Source of the DNA: Earliella scabrosa
Taxonomy: Eukaryota > Basidiomycota > Agaricomycetes > Polyporales > Polyporaceae
Direction of reading: 5' to 3'
Assembly (NCBI GenBank): GCA_022605405.1
Contig: JABYQQ010000027.1
Location: 434,001-498,000, forward strand
DNA length: 64,000 bases
Positions 47,225 to 57,986 of the stretch are shown here, in pieces. Both the position numbers and the translations under genes were made by a program. How positions within the stretch are numbered: the stretch's first letter is position 1; every line of letters begins with the position of its first letter. The notes under the pieces were generated by a model. The model worked only from the letters and a program-made list of their open reading frames with translations, was not told the origin of the DNA and made no database searches.

Positions 47225-48945
47225 CTACTTCCGAGCAGGAGCGGAGATGAGCAGCACCTGCCAACAACACCACGCCCAGTCAGCAGCAACCCTCAAACTC
47301 TGAACTGCTTGCATGCAAATGGCATGCATCCAAAGTGAACGACGCACCTCGTCACTGATGTTCCCAGCCCCCTCCAGCCCCTGCCCTCCCCCGCTCTCCA
47401 AGTCCCGGTCAGATGTCTGCATCGTCGACACAGACACATGTATCGCAATCTGGCGGCCCAACCCCACGCTCTTCATCGTCCCAATCGTCCCCATCGTTCC
47501 CATCGTCCCCACCGTGTTCGTCCCGAGCGTCCCAGCATGCGAGCACGCGCTCTTCCGCTCGTCCTCGCCCTCTCCGTCTCCATCCCCGCCGCCGTCCTGC
47601 ACCGCGGTCGGGAGCGACGGACACGAGTGCGAGCGCGAGCGCGACAGTGGGGCGCTACCGTACGCGTAACCGGGCGCGTTCGAGTACGGGAAACCGGAGA
47701 GCGCGACCGCGACGGGCACGCCGTGCATGGAACGCTTGGGCGCCTCGGCCGGGGAAAGGCAGATGCGCGCGACGGTCAGGTTGAAGCTGATTGCCTGCCG
47801 CGGCCGGGGTCGAGATATCAGTATGAGGCTCGATTGAGGAGAGAGTGACACGTACGATGGTGAGCGGAAAGACGTGGTGGCAGAACCCGACCCCGGGCGG
47901 GCTCGTGAACTGCGTCACCGTGAACGCGAGGGACGAGATCGTGAAGATCGCCGCGGACTGCAGGATGGACTCCATCACGCGCCACCGGACGGTGCGCAGC
48001 TGCGAGCCCTTCGGCCGGTATTCGCGCACCGTGCGCCGCGAGAGGAGGAGCGGGCGCATGACGAGAACTGCAGACGTCACGCGTCAGAGGGGGCACCGTA
48101 AGACACGATAACGAGACCTCACTGGTAGCGAGCACGTTGGTCGCGAGCGTGATGAGGAAGTACGCGCGGGTGCAGATATTGAGCTTGTGCGGGGCCGCGG
48201 AGAGTTGACCCATGACTATCGTCGCTATTCCAAGCGCTGCGGGCGAGAGATCAATAACGGACGCGGGACCCCGACTGGAGACGAGGCGCGATACGTACCG
48301 ACACCGCTAACGAGAAGGAAGAGCGGGAACGCGATCACGCGCCAGGAGCCGTGCCACACCATGAACGCCCTGTATATCTACACCGTCCCTCCACATGTCA
48401 GCCATTAATCGCGCATACGGACGAGTGCACGCACCATGAACCCATCTGCGATCACTGTCTGCAGGACATATATGATCGTCTTGTATTTCCCGAAATGATT
48501 TGGCGCATTCAAGAAAGAGTTGGTATGCGAGAGGCGGTGCACGTCCGCACCCTCCATGATCCCGCTCGCAACGATGATATGCATGTCGATGCCCACGTGC
48601 TGGAACAAGATGAGAGCGGTCAGCTTCATGCGTCGATCATGTCAAGGCTGTCTCGGACGCACCCAGATAACAAGCGCAGACATGAGCAGACAAGCACCGA
48701 GCAGTACAAGGTCCCGTCTAGACCGTCCATGCAGCAGGAGTTTCTTGGATACGATTGCCCATACCCCAGCTCCAAGGATGACAATGAATACGCCGAGGAG
48801 GATAGTCTCGAGGAAGTAGCCGACGAGTGTGAGCTTGACCGAGTGCTGCATGGCAGCGAGCTGTACGCGCGTTAGCTCGTCCGCGGCGGTGCATTCTGAG
48901 GATGGATGACAAGCGCACCTGCGAAGTCGACGGGATGGTCGACAT
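47225..48945 (-). CDS. Seven-helix membrane protein, copy R
   Basis: Predicted 454 residues, the longest of the six; complement exons 48919-48945, 48663-48860, 48435-48599, 48299-48377, 48123-48236, 47856-48067, 47225-47794, same phases as copy P. Landmarks: MSTIPSTSQ; VGYFLETILLGVFIVILGAG; IIYVLQTVIADGFM then IYRAFMVW; YFLITLATNVLATILVMRPL; MESILQSAAIFTISSLAFTV; AISFNLTVARIC. The tail is extended, with Gly/Asp/Glu-rich text, a GTM/GTI tetrad and QIAIHVSVSTM. Closest to copy T. Membrane protein of unknown function. Confidence 0.85.
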
Positions 48946-50519
48946 GTCGCACTGGCAGACACTGCGGGGGGCAGACGCGAGATCGCGCTCGAGCTTGATA
49001 TTGAAGAAGTCTCGGAGGGACGCCCAAGGAGCCCCGTCGCCCTAGAAGCTATGACTGCGACTGACACCGCATCTGTAAGGGGCATCGTGGTCGAGTTAAG
49101 CGTGGGAGCGACCTCGAGTATCCTGACCGCGCTCCACGACAGGTCCAGGATAGAGTTGACCGTCCCTGGTGAGGCTGTATGTGGGGCGGGCGTTGCGCCT
49201 GCACGATCATGATATCCAGCATGTGGGGAGGATGCTGGGAATTCAATGTGGCCAGTTAGGGCACACGCTGGCCGCAAACAGTGCATGGGTGACTGCAGAC
49301 ACGGGATGCCAGCAGGCTATAGGGTCCGTGTGGCTTGGAAGGTCTAAGATTAGGGCCCGTGTGGGTGAAAAGAGACGAAAAGGATGTCGGCCTATGTGCA
49401 GCTCTGATCTATTGCGATCTTCCACTGATTTCCCTGAGCCGGGCGATGAGGAGGTGTGAGCCGTCGACCAGCAGGTAGCAGAGAAGGCCGGACTGTCGCG
49501 ACTCCGAGCGCTATGGAACCGTTCGTCAATATGTTGCACACGAGTTCCATACAAGTCGGCACACACACCATCTTCCCATCCACCTTGAGAGACCTGTATT
49601 CGAGTGAAAACGAGGTCGGCTTGTATCTGGCAGACGGATGTCAGGAGTGGTGACCTGAGTCCGTGTCAACCGCGAAGCGCAGAATGTGGACTGGTCTGGG
49701 GACATTCAAGGCATATACATGTGTATCGAGAAAGGACCGTGCAAAGTCTCCATGCATTTTCTCGGGGAATCAATGCAGACGAGGAGATTGGCATGGGTGG
49801 TCGCCGTGGCGATGGTCGGATTACGAGCTCGTCCACGACCAAATAGAAGCAAAACTGAAGTAATCCGGTAGTAATCGAGCAGCGTGAGCAAGATGCAGCG
49901 AGTCTAAGCTTTCGGAAGGATACGTCGATATCATACGAGCGGGGGGAGTGTCTTCAAGATGCAGAGCGATCTCTCGTCTCGTCGGTGAATCTAGAGGCCG
50001 AGTTCCGCGACTCACCTGCAGTTTTTGATCTCTATCCCCTCCACTCGCGTGCATTTGTCTTCCATGCTCGTTGATACGTTTCATTTGCTGCGAATAGGTC
50101 GTGTGAAGTGAACAACCGTCCGTAGGAGGAAGGAGCTGCAAGTAGCGCCAAGGCATTGAGAATGCACAGGAGATCTACGGAGGTGGAGAGCTAGCGAAGC
50201 TTTCCCTGAAGCCTTCCCCCAAGGCTTGAATCAGATGCAGCGTGGGTGGAAAGCTGTGACCGGGGTTCAAGACATTGTATGTGGCACTGGCATTGTGATG
50301 TTGCTGTGTGAGCGGAAGCCGTACGATCTTCGCAAAATCTTCAAATCAAGAATCGAGGCGGAAGTCGGAAGGATGAAGCTTGGAGAGAGGATGGATGAGG
50401 ATGAGGAGGGATGAGGATGATGAGAGGACAAGCTTACGTCAGCTTACGTCAGTAGCCACAGTCAGCGGCCACGACCAACCTCCTCTACCTCAACTTGACA
50501 ACGCGTCCATCTCCGCGCA
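48946..50519. other. Intergenic, no supported gene
   Basis: About 1.6 kb between divergent genes. Only short frames. A 10-bp tandem repeat with TTACGTCA lies near the right end. Confidence 0.5.
50431..50450 (+). promoter_or_regulatory. Two tandem TTACGTCA boxes upstream of BTB copy L
   Basis: AGCTTACGTC occurs twice in a row followed by AG, so TTACGTCA appears twice, 70-90 bp before the ATG at 50520. This is the reverse complement of the TGACGTAA core found before copy D. Confidence 0.45.
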
Positions 50520-51622
50520 ATGGCGACAGACACTCGCCCCGCAAAACGCATGCGGGTACTTGACTCTTCTAGTGCCTCATTCATTCTCAAGGGCCTCAAA
50601 AGTGACGACGAATTCTGGCTCGACGACGGCAACGTGATACTCGTGGCGGGCGACACAGCCTTTCGTGTTTACCGAGGCCTCCTCGAATCCCAATCAACAG
50701 TTTTTCAGGACATGTTCGCGTCGTCGAGTGCGATCCCGGACGAGTCTTACCGCGACTGTCCCATCGTCCATCTCACGGACGGTATTGAAGACCTCCGCGA
50801 TTTTCTACGCGTGCTCTTACCGCGGCGGAATCGAAAGTGAGCTCGCCTTGCGTCCCAGGTTCAAACTATTGGGGTCATGACTAACTCGTATGTTGTGTAT
50901 GTAGCTTCTACCGGTCCTCGCCTTACTCCTTTGATGAGGTCTATGCCGTTATTCGCCTCGCGCACAAGTATAATGTCGAGGACGTACAGGCCCAAGCTCT
51001 GGATGCGCTCAGAACGTGGTGGACTGACGACTTCGAGACATGGTGTTCGGAGAGCGACTATCCTGTGGACACCGAGATGATGCACGCCATTGGCATCGTC
51101 AACATCGCCAGACTGACCGACACGCCCTCATTCCTCCCTCTTGCATTCTATCACTGTCGCGCGCTCGGAGGCGCGCTCTTCGACGGCTGGACGCGGCGGG
51201 ACGGCACCGTCGAGCACGTCAGCAAGGAGGATATCCGGCGCTGCCTCGAGGGCCGAGACCGGCTCGCAAAAGCGTCTATCTCCCACCTCTATCGAATATT
51301 CACGCCGACCCCCAACCACATGTGCACAACGTACAACGCATGCACGTCGTCTCTAGGCAAGATTTTGGCGAGGGCCATGATGCAGGAGGACGCGGGCTCT
51401 GCGACTCTCCTGGGCAGCTGGGAGGGTCCTATCAACGACTACACGGACTACCACCCTCTGTGCGCCGCTTGCAAGCAGGGACTCCTAGATCGGGACGTCG
51501 ATGAGCGGCGAAACCTGTGGAACAAGCTACCGGGAATTTTCGACCTCTCGATCGATGGGTGGGGCGCAGAGAAGCACGAGGAAGCTTCCGCTCAAGCAGA
51601 GGAGGTCCGTCATCGAACCTGA
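50520..51622 (+). CDS. BTB-domain protein, copy L
   Basis: Predicted 344 residues; exons 50520-50836 and 50905-51622, 68-bp intron, phase 2. TRPAKRMRVLDSSS start; DDEFWLDDGNVILVAGDTAF, ESQSTVFQDMFASSS, LTDGIEDLRDFLRVLLP. Exon 2: FDEVYAVIRLAHKYNVEDVQ, VNIARLTDTPSFLPLAFYHC, GWTRRDGTVEHVSKEDI, C-x5-C (CTTYNAC), C-x2-C (LCAAC), LPGIFDLSIDGWG, then an Ala/Glu tail. Intact. It converges with copy M 318 bp away. Confidence 0.92.
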
Positions 51623-51940
51623 ATGTCAGACAGCACGCTGATAGGCTCGCTCTTTACAGTAGATACGTGTCCTGACCTGGTCATGCAATGGGGCAAATGC
51701 ATTGTATGCGTTCTGTAAGCTACCGCGGGTGTCTATCGGCGAAGCAACGATGGGATCGATTTCTACACAACTTTGGTCTGTGCAGCACACTCAGCAACGA
51801 CCGAGTACGCATTCGGACGCGCGTCCATCAACCACAATCTGTTAACTAGACAAGTTATGAGATTGGTCTTGATCCATTTCGTTCGGAGAAGGAGACTTAC
51901 TGACTCAGTTCTGCACATGCTGCGACGCTTCCCTAACAGA
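51623..51940. other. Intergenic between convergent BTB genes
   Basis: 318 bp of shared 3' flank; nothing recognised. Confidence 0.5.
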
Positions 51941-52985
51941 TCACTTCCAACCCTCCAGCTTCAAGTCAAACATCGCAGGGAGCCTGCCCCACATACCTCG
52001 GCGCTCGAATAACTCCCGGTCGAGCATGCTGTCCAAGCAGAGCTTGCAGAGGCCGCCGTATGCCATGAGCCACTCGTTCCAGATCGTATCAAAGAGGGCG
52101 GCGGAGCAGACGTCCGGATCATGCGTCGCCTCGGAGTGGATATCGAGTAGGATAGCCTGACAGCTCGACGGGTTGGGGCAACCCGTCTTGGGAGTCGTCC
52201 GGATGACGCGGAGAATATATGCGCCAGCCGCGCGTGCGAGCTTGTCTCTCCCGTCGATGCATCGTTTCAGATCGTCGTCACTGAGTTTCTCGACGGTGCC
52301 ATCGCGCCGCGTGTATCCGTCAATGACGCGACCCAAGAGTTGGCAACAGAAATAGAAGGCGGTGGGGAGGATGGAGGGCGTGTCGGTTAGTCGGGCTAGG
52401 TTGATTGCGCCGATCGCATTCGGTAGATGCGCCAAGCGCAATTTCAAGGGTCGGCATGCCGCGTATTCAGTTGTGGTTAACGCGTCGAAATCATCGGTGT
52501 AGCGCCGCCGAAGAGATTGGATCGCTTGCTTCTCGACATCCTCGACGTTGTACTTGTGAGCGAGACGAATGACGGCGGAGAGCTCCTCGAAGTCGTGCTC
52601 TGGGTCACATTCGTAGTACCTGTGGCGTTTGAGTGCACCATCGCCATCTCAGCAGCAACACAACTGACCTGCGGTGAGTCTTCGGCAAGAGAACGCGGAG
52701 GAAGTCGCGTAAATCGTCCGGATCATCCGTGAGGTGAACGACTGGACAACCCTCGTATAATTCGGTCATTATAGGGGTAGACGAGAAGAACATGTCTGCG
52801 AAGACGGGTGACTGCGCGGCGAGGAGTCCACGGTAGATGCGGAAGGCGGTGTCGCGGGCGACGAGCACAATGTTCCCGTCGTCAAACCAGAACTCCTCGT
52901 CGTGCTTGAGGGTCTCGGGTGGGAGTGTGGAGGGTGGATCGTCTGGTTCTGTCCGATGGCGTTTCGTAGGGCGTGCGTCTTCCAT
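51941..52985 (-). CDS. BTB-domain protein, copy M
   Basis: Predicted 331 residues; complement exons 52669-52985 and 51941-52619, 49-bp intron, phase 2. The start at 52985 (MEDARPTKRHRTEPD) matches other copies; a longer in-frame extension lacks an ATG. BTB exon: DEEFWFDDGNIVLVARDTAF, AAQSPVFADMFFSS, LTDDPDDLRDFLRVLLP. Exon 2: ELSAVIRLAHKYNVEDVEKQA, INLARLTDTPSILPTAFYFC, GYTRRDGTVEKLSDDDLKR, C-x5-C (CPNPSSC), C-x2-C (LCKLC), LPAMFDLKLEGW. Intact. Confidence 0.91.
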
Positions 52986-53914
52986 TCTGCTGAGCCGGAT
53001 GGACGTGAAGTGGTGGGGGACCCGGACTGAGCTCGACAACGTGGCCGCGCAGCGCGTGTGACATGCGTTCTCACGCTCACGTGCTCCGCGATCAATCGTG
53101 TTGCAGCCGTGACGCGGCGGCGTTGGGCGTGGCGAGTCGCGACCTTCAACCTCCGCTCACCAGCGAGTAAGTATCGTCAAAGGCGGCTATTCAGAACAAA
53201 CGGTGAACGGCGAGTAGAGGATAATTGTAGACCACGTGAAAAACTGCTCACAGCGACCTGCCAGCAGCCTTCTTATAACTTCACACTGGCATCAGGCCCT
53301 CGAACGCGCCGATGCTACCTGAGGCCGTCTGAGGCTGACTCAGTGGCGTAATACACATTGGGTGTGCTTCGGTTGATCAATCCGCTCGAACTATCACAAA
53401 CCATGTGAACCCGTAAGCTTCCCGGTGGTAAGTTTTGACCTTTGCCTTGACAACCGTGCGGCGCCCCCGATATTGCCCTCATCCACTTGACACGTTGATT
53501 GATACTCTAGATACTTATGTGGTTTTGACCGATCCCTTCTGGGAATATCAACTCTTCCAGGCTCCCGTGTGCTGCGTTGCTGGTACTGCACAGTCTGTAC
53601 TGCCAAGTTTACCTCATGCCGGACAGCACACTGGCAAGGTCCGTCAAAGACACGTTATGGGCTCCTATGTGGGTGAAGGCCGTAATGCTGTTCGCACCGT
53701 GTGGAGCGTGCTGCGTTATGACTTCTCGGGATATCTCATTGACAGTTGGCCTCCCAGGGACGCCGCTCATTGTCCATCAGACCGGTGGTAACGACTCGGA
53801 CTGTTGTCCGTGTTCTAAATCAAGTTACAGTCCGGTACATGGGCGACGTCGTGCACTGTGAAGCCAACGCATTCCCTTCAAGCTCGCGAATCCCTTCCAC
53901 CACGGTTTCGTACA
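52986..53914. other. Divergent intergenic region, no gene seen
   Basis: About 930 bp between divergent BTB copy M and membrane copy S; only short frames. Confidence 0.5.
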
Positions 53915-55281
53915 ATGTCCGATACTGGAACAGTGTTGTTGGACGCGTTCGCAGTGAGCACATCCATTGAATGCCCCATGCGTGATTACTCACAGCGCCG
54001 GTGATACAGAGCTTCATTGGACCGGCCTCAATTCAGTACTACGTTGTTTCTCTTGTCTTCGAAGCTGTGTTCTACGCAGCATTCGTGGTGTCGTTCAGTT
54101 ATGGCACGTACGTCTTATGTTGCGCGCAACGGCCCACGAAACCCCCAATGTCGAACATGATCCTGCTGGGCGCAAACACAGTCATGTTTGCCTTAGCATC
54201 TGCAGTGGGTACAGCAGCATAACGGCTGTCTCTTGATTTTACTCACTTATCTTCAAGCATCTTGGTCTCGACGGATATGTTGCGTATCGAGGATTCCGCC
54301 ACGGTTCTTCAGCGATTGAAGCGGCGAAATACATGATCTATGTATCGCAGACCCTCATTGGTGATGGCTTCATGGTACGCCAGCTGTGTCGTGCAGCAAG
54401 GCCTCCTTCGTGCTCACATCGTGTCCCCACAGATCTATCGACTGTACAAAGTGTTCGGCGATCATCGGGATGTGACAGTTGTCCCGACGACCTTGCTCAT
54501 CTTGGACGGGGGTACGTCCGTGTCTTGGACCTCTACGTATACGTACTCATTTGCACCACCCACAGCTATAGGGTACACCTCGACGTTCCTCGGCATCACA
54601 GGCTTCTACATGTCCGTCGCGTTTTACGGCATATCTCTGCTCGTCAATATGATATGTACAGGTTGGTCTGCCATGCCATGATGTTCACCGCACTCATAGG
54701 GCACTGACTACGGCAAAAATCGCGCCGGCTTAGCATTCATCATGTGGCGTGTCTACTATCTCACGCGCGAACTCAAGGAGGTCGACCGCCGCCAGTCGAA
54801 GATCACAATCTGGAAGGTTGTCGAGGCCACCATGCAGTCGGCTGTGATATACTCCGCCGCAGCTGTCTCTCTTGTCATCACCTTTGTCAACAGCACGGCC
54901 GTTGGCTACCCGACGTGCTTGAACGTGTTTCCTGCCCTCTTGGTGCGTCACCCGCTTGTGATGCTGAAACTACCCTGATTTTGGCGATAGGGTCTGGTGT
55001 TCTCATTCATCGTCATCCGCGTCGCGCGAAATACGACCATGGCCACGCGACCCGAGTCTCAGGCAGCGCCTACGACTTCTTTCACTGGCCATGCTGACAC
55101 GTTCATCGGCATGCCCGTCCCAATGCAGCGCGAGCGCCAGGTTTACATTGCGGCCCCTATCTCGACTAGTGCACATTCAGTGCATGGATTTCCGGAGGGC
55201 ATAGACGGGATCATTCACATATCAGCGATCAAGACAGACAGCGACGTGTCCCTGTCTCCCTCAACGCTAACGCACGGTTAG
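53915..55281 (+). CDS. Seven-helix membrane protein, copy S
   Basis: Predicted 341 residues; exons 53915-53953, 54010-54204, 54258-54374, 54433-54511, 54566-54661, 54734-54942, 54991-55281, same phases as copy P. Start MSDTGTVLLDAFA; SLVFEAVFYAAFVVSFSYGT; MIYVSQTLIGDGFM then IYRLYKVF; YGISLLVNMICTAFIMWRVY; VVEATMQSAVIYSAAAVSLV; GLVFSFIVIRVARN. It is the most divergent member: IYRLY is kept but the usual VVW becomes KVF, and the tail lacks a clear IAIHVSVS motif. The exon 1 to 2 junction is the least certain. Confidence 0.83.
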
Positions 55282-56267
55282 CAACCTCACCACGGTGCGG
55301 GGGTGCATGACGGGCACTTCTGAACGTAGATGGCGACATAGAGATCTTCACAATCCTCCAGGCGGTAAACCATCCGTCGCGCGTCTCTGCTTCTCGTGGC
55401 GTTCCCGGTTCGGACTCATAACCTACCCATATTCCGCCCTGCAAGCACCATTCTTTATCTTCGAGTTCTGTCCTCTCACATATATCTATTCGTCCGCTTC
55501 CCTCTCGACGGTATGTCAGGGATACAGGATCGATCTCAAGCTCAAGGCTGTATCAGGATTTGACGCCGCATCTTTGACATGTCAAACATGTCATGATAAA
55601 CCGCTTGCAGCTGGTGGAGGAGTCCTGTAGCCCAGTGGCTGACTCTGGGATGTCATCTGCCATGACCTCTGACGGACCACATGTTGGCCGCCGCAACTTC
55701 CTCGAATGGGCACCTTTTCTCTCGATACCTCGTTCCGCAGTCCTCTTCCGCGGTGCGTGCAAGCGTTCATCTGCCACCCTTGAACTTCTCACATCTTTTT
55801 CAGCGTGCTAGATTTCACACACCTCCATCTCCGGGTCCAAATTTAGCGTGTTGTCCTGTTTCGCCGGTATGCAGTATGCTCTGCTCTTTGGTCCGTATGA
55901 TTCATAACCTCATTCATCGCCCCAGGAGTGCAAGACGACTTCCGGGCCTTTCACTGTACAGGTAGCTTGCTGGACTCGTATAGCATATCTCGCCGAGATC
56001 CACGTGAGACTCGCCTTGAGTGTACCCCAAGTGAGGAAGCAAGACTCGGCCCGTCCAACCCGATCTCCAACCAGGTACATTCGGGCGTATCTCGACTTCC
56101 AGCGTCTTCTCTAGTACCCCGGTGATTGTTCAGGGTACCTCATGCCCAGAGAACTACTGCGTGAGCGGATGTGGAGAGTCTGCCATCCAGATAGACTCCG
56201 CCATCGCTGACCACTGTTTCAAAGTTGGCCGAGCGCGCCGCCCCTGGCTTACAATATCTCTTCAGCC
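55282..56267. other. Intergenic, no supported gene
   Basis: About 990 bp between two same-strand membrane genes. Nothing convincing; the right end is the promoter of the disrupted gene. Confidence 0.5.
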
Positions 56268-57780
56268 ATGGAACAGGTGTCCCCGCACGTAGTGTCTCGT
56301 CTATCCCAACAGGTAGCATGACCGGGAGCACCGGAGCCGCTCTCTCAATATCCTACGTGCGTTCTCAAAGGATAGTTTGCTGTGTTGTGGCCTGACAGGA
56401 TGAATTACAGTCTGCTGTGATGCGGTCGTCCCTCAAGATAGCGATCGTGGGTCTATTCCTGGAGACGATGCTCAATGGCGCATTCGTTGTCATCTGGTGC
56501 ACCGGGGCCATAAACATACTCTCGAGGAAGTCCCTCTATCGACGGACGAGGCGAGATGTCGTTCTACTCAGCTGCGGCGTGGCTATATTTGTTCTCACGA
56601 TCATGGTGCGTTCTTGACATTCAACGCGGCCCTGTCGAGGCAAAGATCGTATACTGACAAGATTTATGTATTCTTCATATAGCACCTTGGAATCGACTCG
56701 CATATCATGGTGTCTAGTGGTATATTGAGAGGAGAAGACCTGTCGACACTCGTTCGCACCATTGGGGAGCTGAATGGCTCAAAACATCTGGGACCCCTCA
56801 AGTTTGCGATATATGTACTGCAGACAATGATAGCGGACGGCTTCATGGTGAGGACCTATTCCTTTATTTTTGATACAAGACCCGTATAGCCAACGCAGCC
56901 CTTGGACTCAGGTATACCGCGCATTCGTCATATGGAACAGCTCCTGGGGGGTTATCTCCTTCCCGTTGTTTCTTCTTCTGAGCTCTGTCGGTACGGGTCT
57001 CAATTGTTCACACTACACTCGTGCACTAATAGGATGACCAGTGCTTGGAGTTGCCACAGTCATTCTTGATCCACTTCCCTTCGACCCAGTGAAGCTCAAG
57101 AGCTTGACCAGCGCATACTTTGTTGTCGCTGTAGCAACCAACGTGCTCTCCACGCGTACGCACTTCATTTACTCCTGGATATGCCAATACTCACTCGGAT
57201 CGCGCTGCCCAGTCCTTGTCATGAAGCCGCTCGTCTCCTCTCGTCGTGGCGTGCGCGAGTACCAATCGAAAGGCTCGCAATTGCGCCCCATGCGATGGCG
57301 GCTGATGGAGAGCATGCTCCAGTCCGCAGCGATCTTCACCCTCTCGTCCCTCTCCTTCACAGTGACGCACTTCGTCAGCCCCCTGGGGTACAGCTTCTGC
57401 CACTACTTTCTCCCTCCCATTGTCGTACGTCTGGATTGGTCTCCCTATTCAGTCGATTTACTTACTCGATGAGGTACTGGTAGTCCACGACCTTCACTCT
57501 TGCAGTTGCTCGCATCTACAAGAGCCCGGTGGAGCCAGTGTTGAAGATCCACGCGCGCCAGCGCGGCGGAATCCCGCCACAAGCGTGCGTCCGACGTTCG
57601 CGACCGCGTCCATTCCCTGCGACGTCATCCTCTATGTACCGCGCACCGCCTCGGGTGCGCTCGTCTCGGACCTCCTGTATCCCTCGTATCTCGATCCGCG
57701 TCTTGTACTTCTTCATGTACATTAGCCTACGTCCCGCGTCCTCTCACCTCAGTCCCGCTGTACGCGTCAGACTGAGGTGA
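56268..57780 (+). CDS. Seven-helix membrane protein, copy T, interrupted in last exon by a retrotransposon
   Basis: Exons 56268-56312, 56411-56605, 56683-56847, 56912-56990, 57042-57155, 57213-57424 and 57484 onward, phases as in copy P. Landmarks: MEQVSPHVVSRLSQQ; VGLFLETMLNGAFVVIW; AIYVLQTMIADGFM then VYRAFVIW; YFVVAVATNVLST; MESMLQSAAIFTLSSLSFTV; TFTLAVARIYKSPVEP. The Copia element enters after 57538. As it stands, the frame runs into the LTR and stops at 57778-57780, giving about 368 residues with roughly 80 LTR-encoded residues replacing the native tail. All seven helices are kept. The native tail lies beyond the element at 62930-63300. Closest to copy R. Confidence 0.85.
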
Positions 57781-57911
57781 GCATCCCCCCGTGTATTCTC
57801 GTGCCCGTCGAGCCTCGTACTGATACTGTACTTGTAGTAGTACCTTTCATAGGTACATATCAATCTATTCTAGTCCCGCTGTACGCGTCAGACTGAGTAG
57901 TACCTTTCATA
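57539..57911 (+). repeat. 5' LTR
   Basis: 373 bp, begins TGTTGAAGATCC and ends CCTTTCATA. It contains an internal duplication: AGTCCCGCTGTACGCG followed by TCAGACTGAG occurs twice, and TAGTACCTTTCATAGG occurs at about 57837 and again at the end, there running into the primer site. Confidence 0.95.
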
Positions 57912-57923
57912 GGTTATGAGCCC
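57912..57923 (+). other. Primer binding site (initiator tRNA-Met, anticodon-region type)
   Basis: GGTTATGAGCCC directly abuts the LTR. Its complement GGGCTCATAACC matches the anticodon stem-loop of eukaryotic initiator tRNA-Met, not its 3' end. That points to priming by a cleaved half-tRNA, as known for Drosophila copia. Confidence 0.65.
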
Positions 57924-57986
57924 TGCCTTCTAGGCGGCTACTGCGTACATCAAACTATCAACGTCAAATTCTACATCGTGTCCAAC

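Noticed and set aside
55565..55590. Palindrome-like GACATGTC/AACATGTCATG near 55.57 kb
   Set aside because: Short, isolated and not tied to a gene start; no evidence beyond chance.
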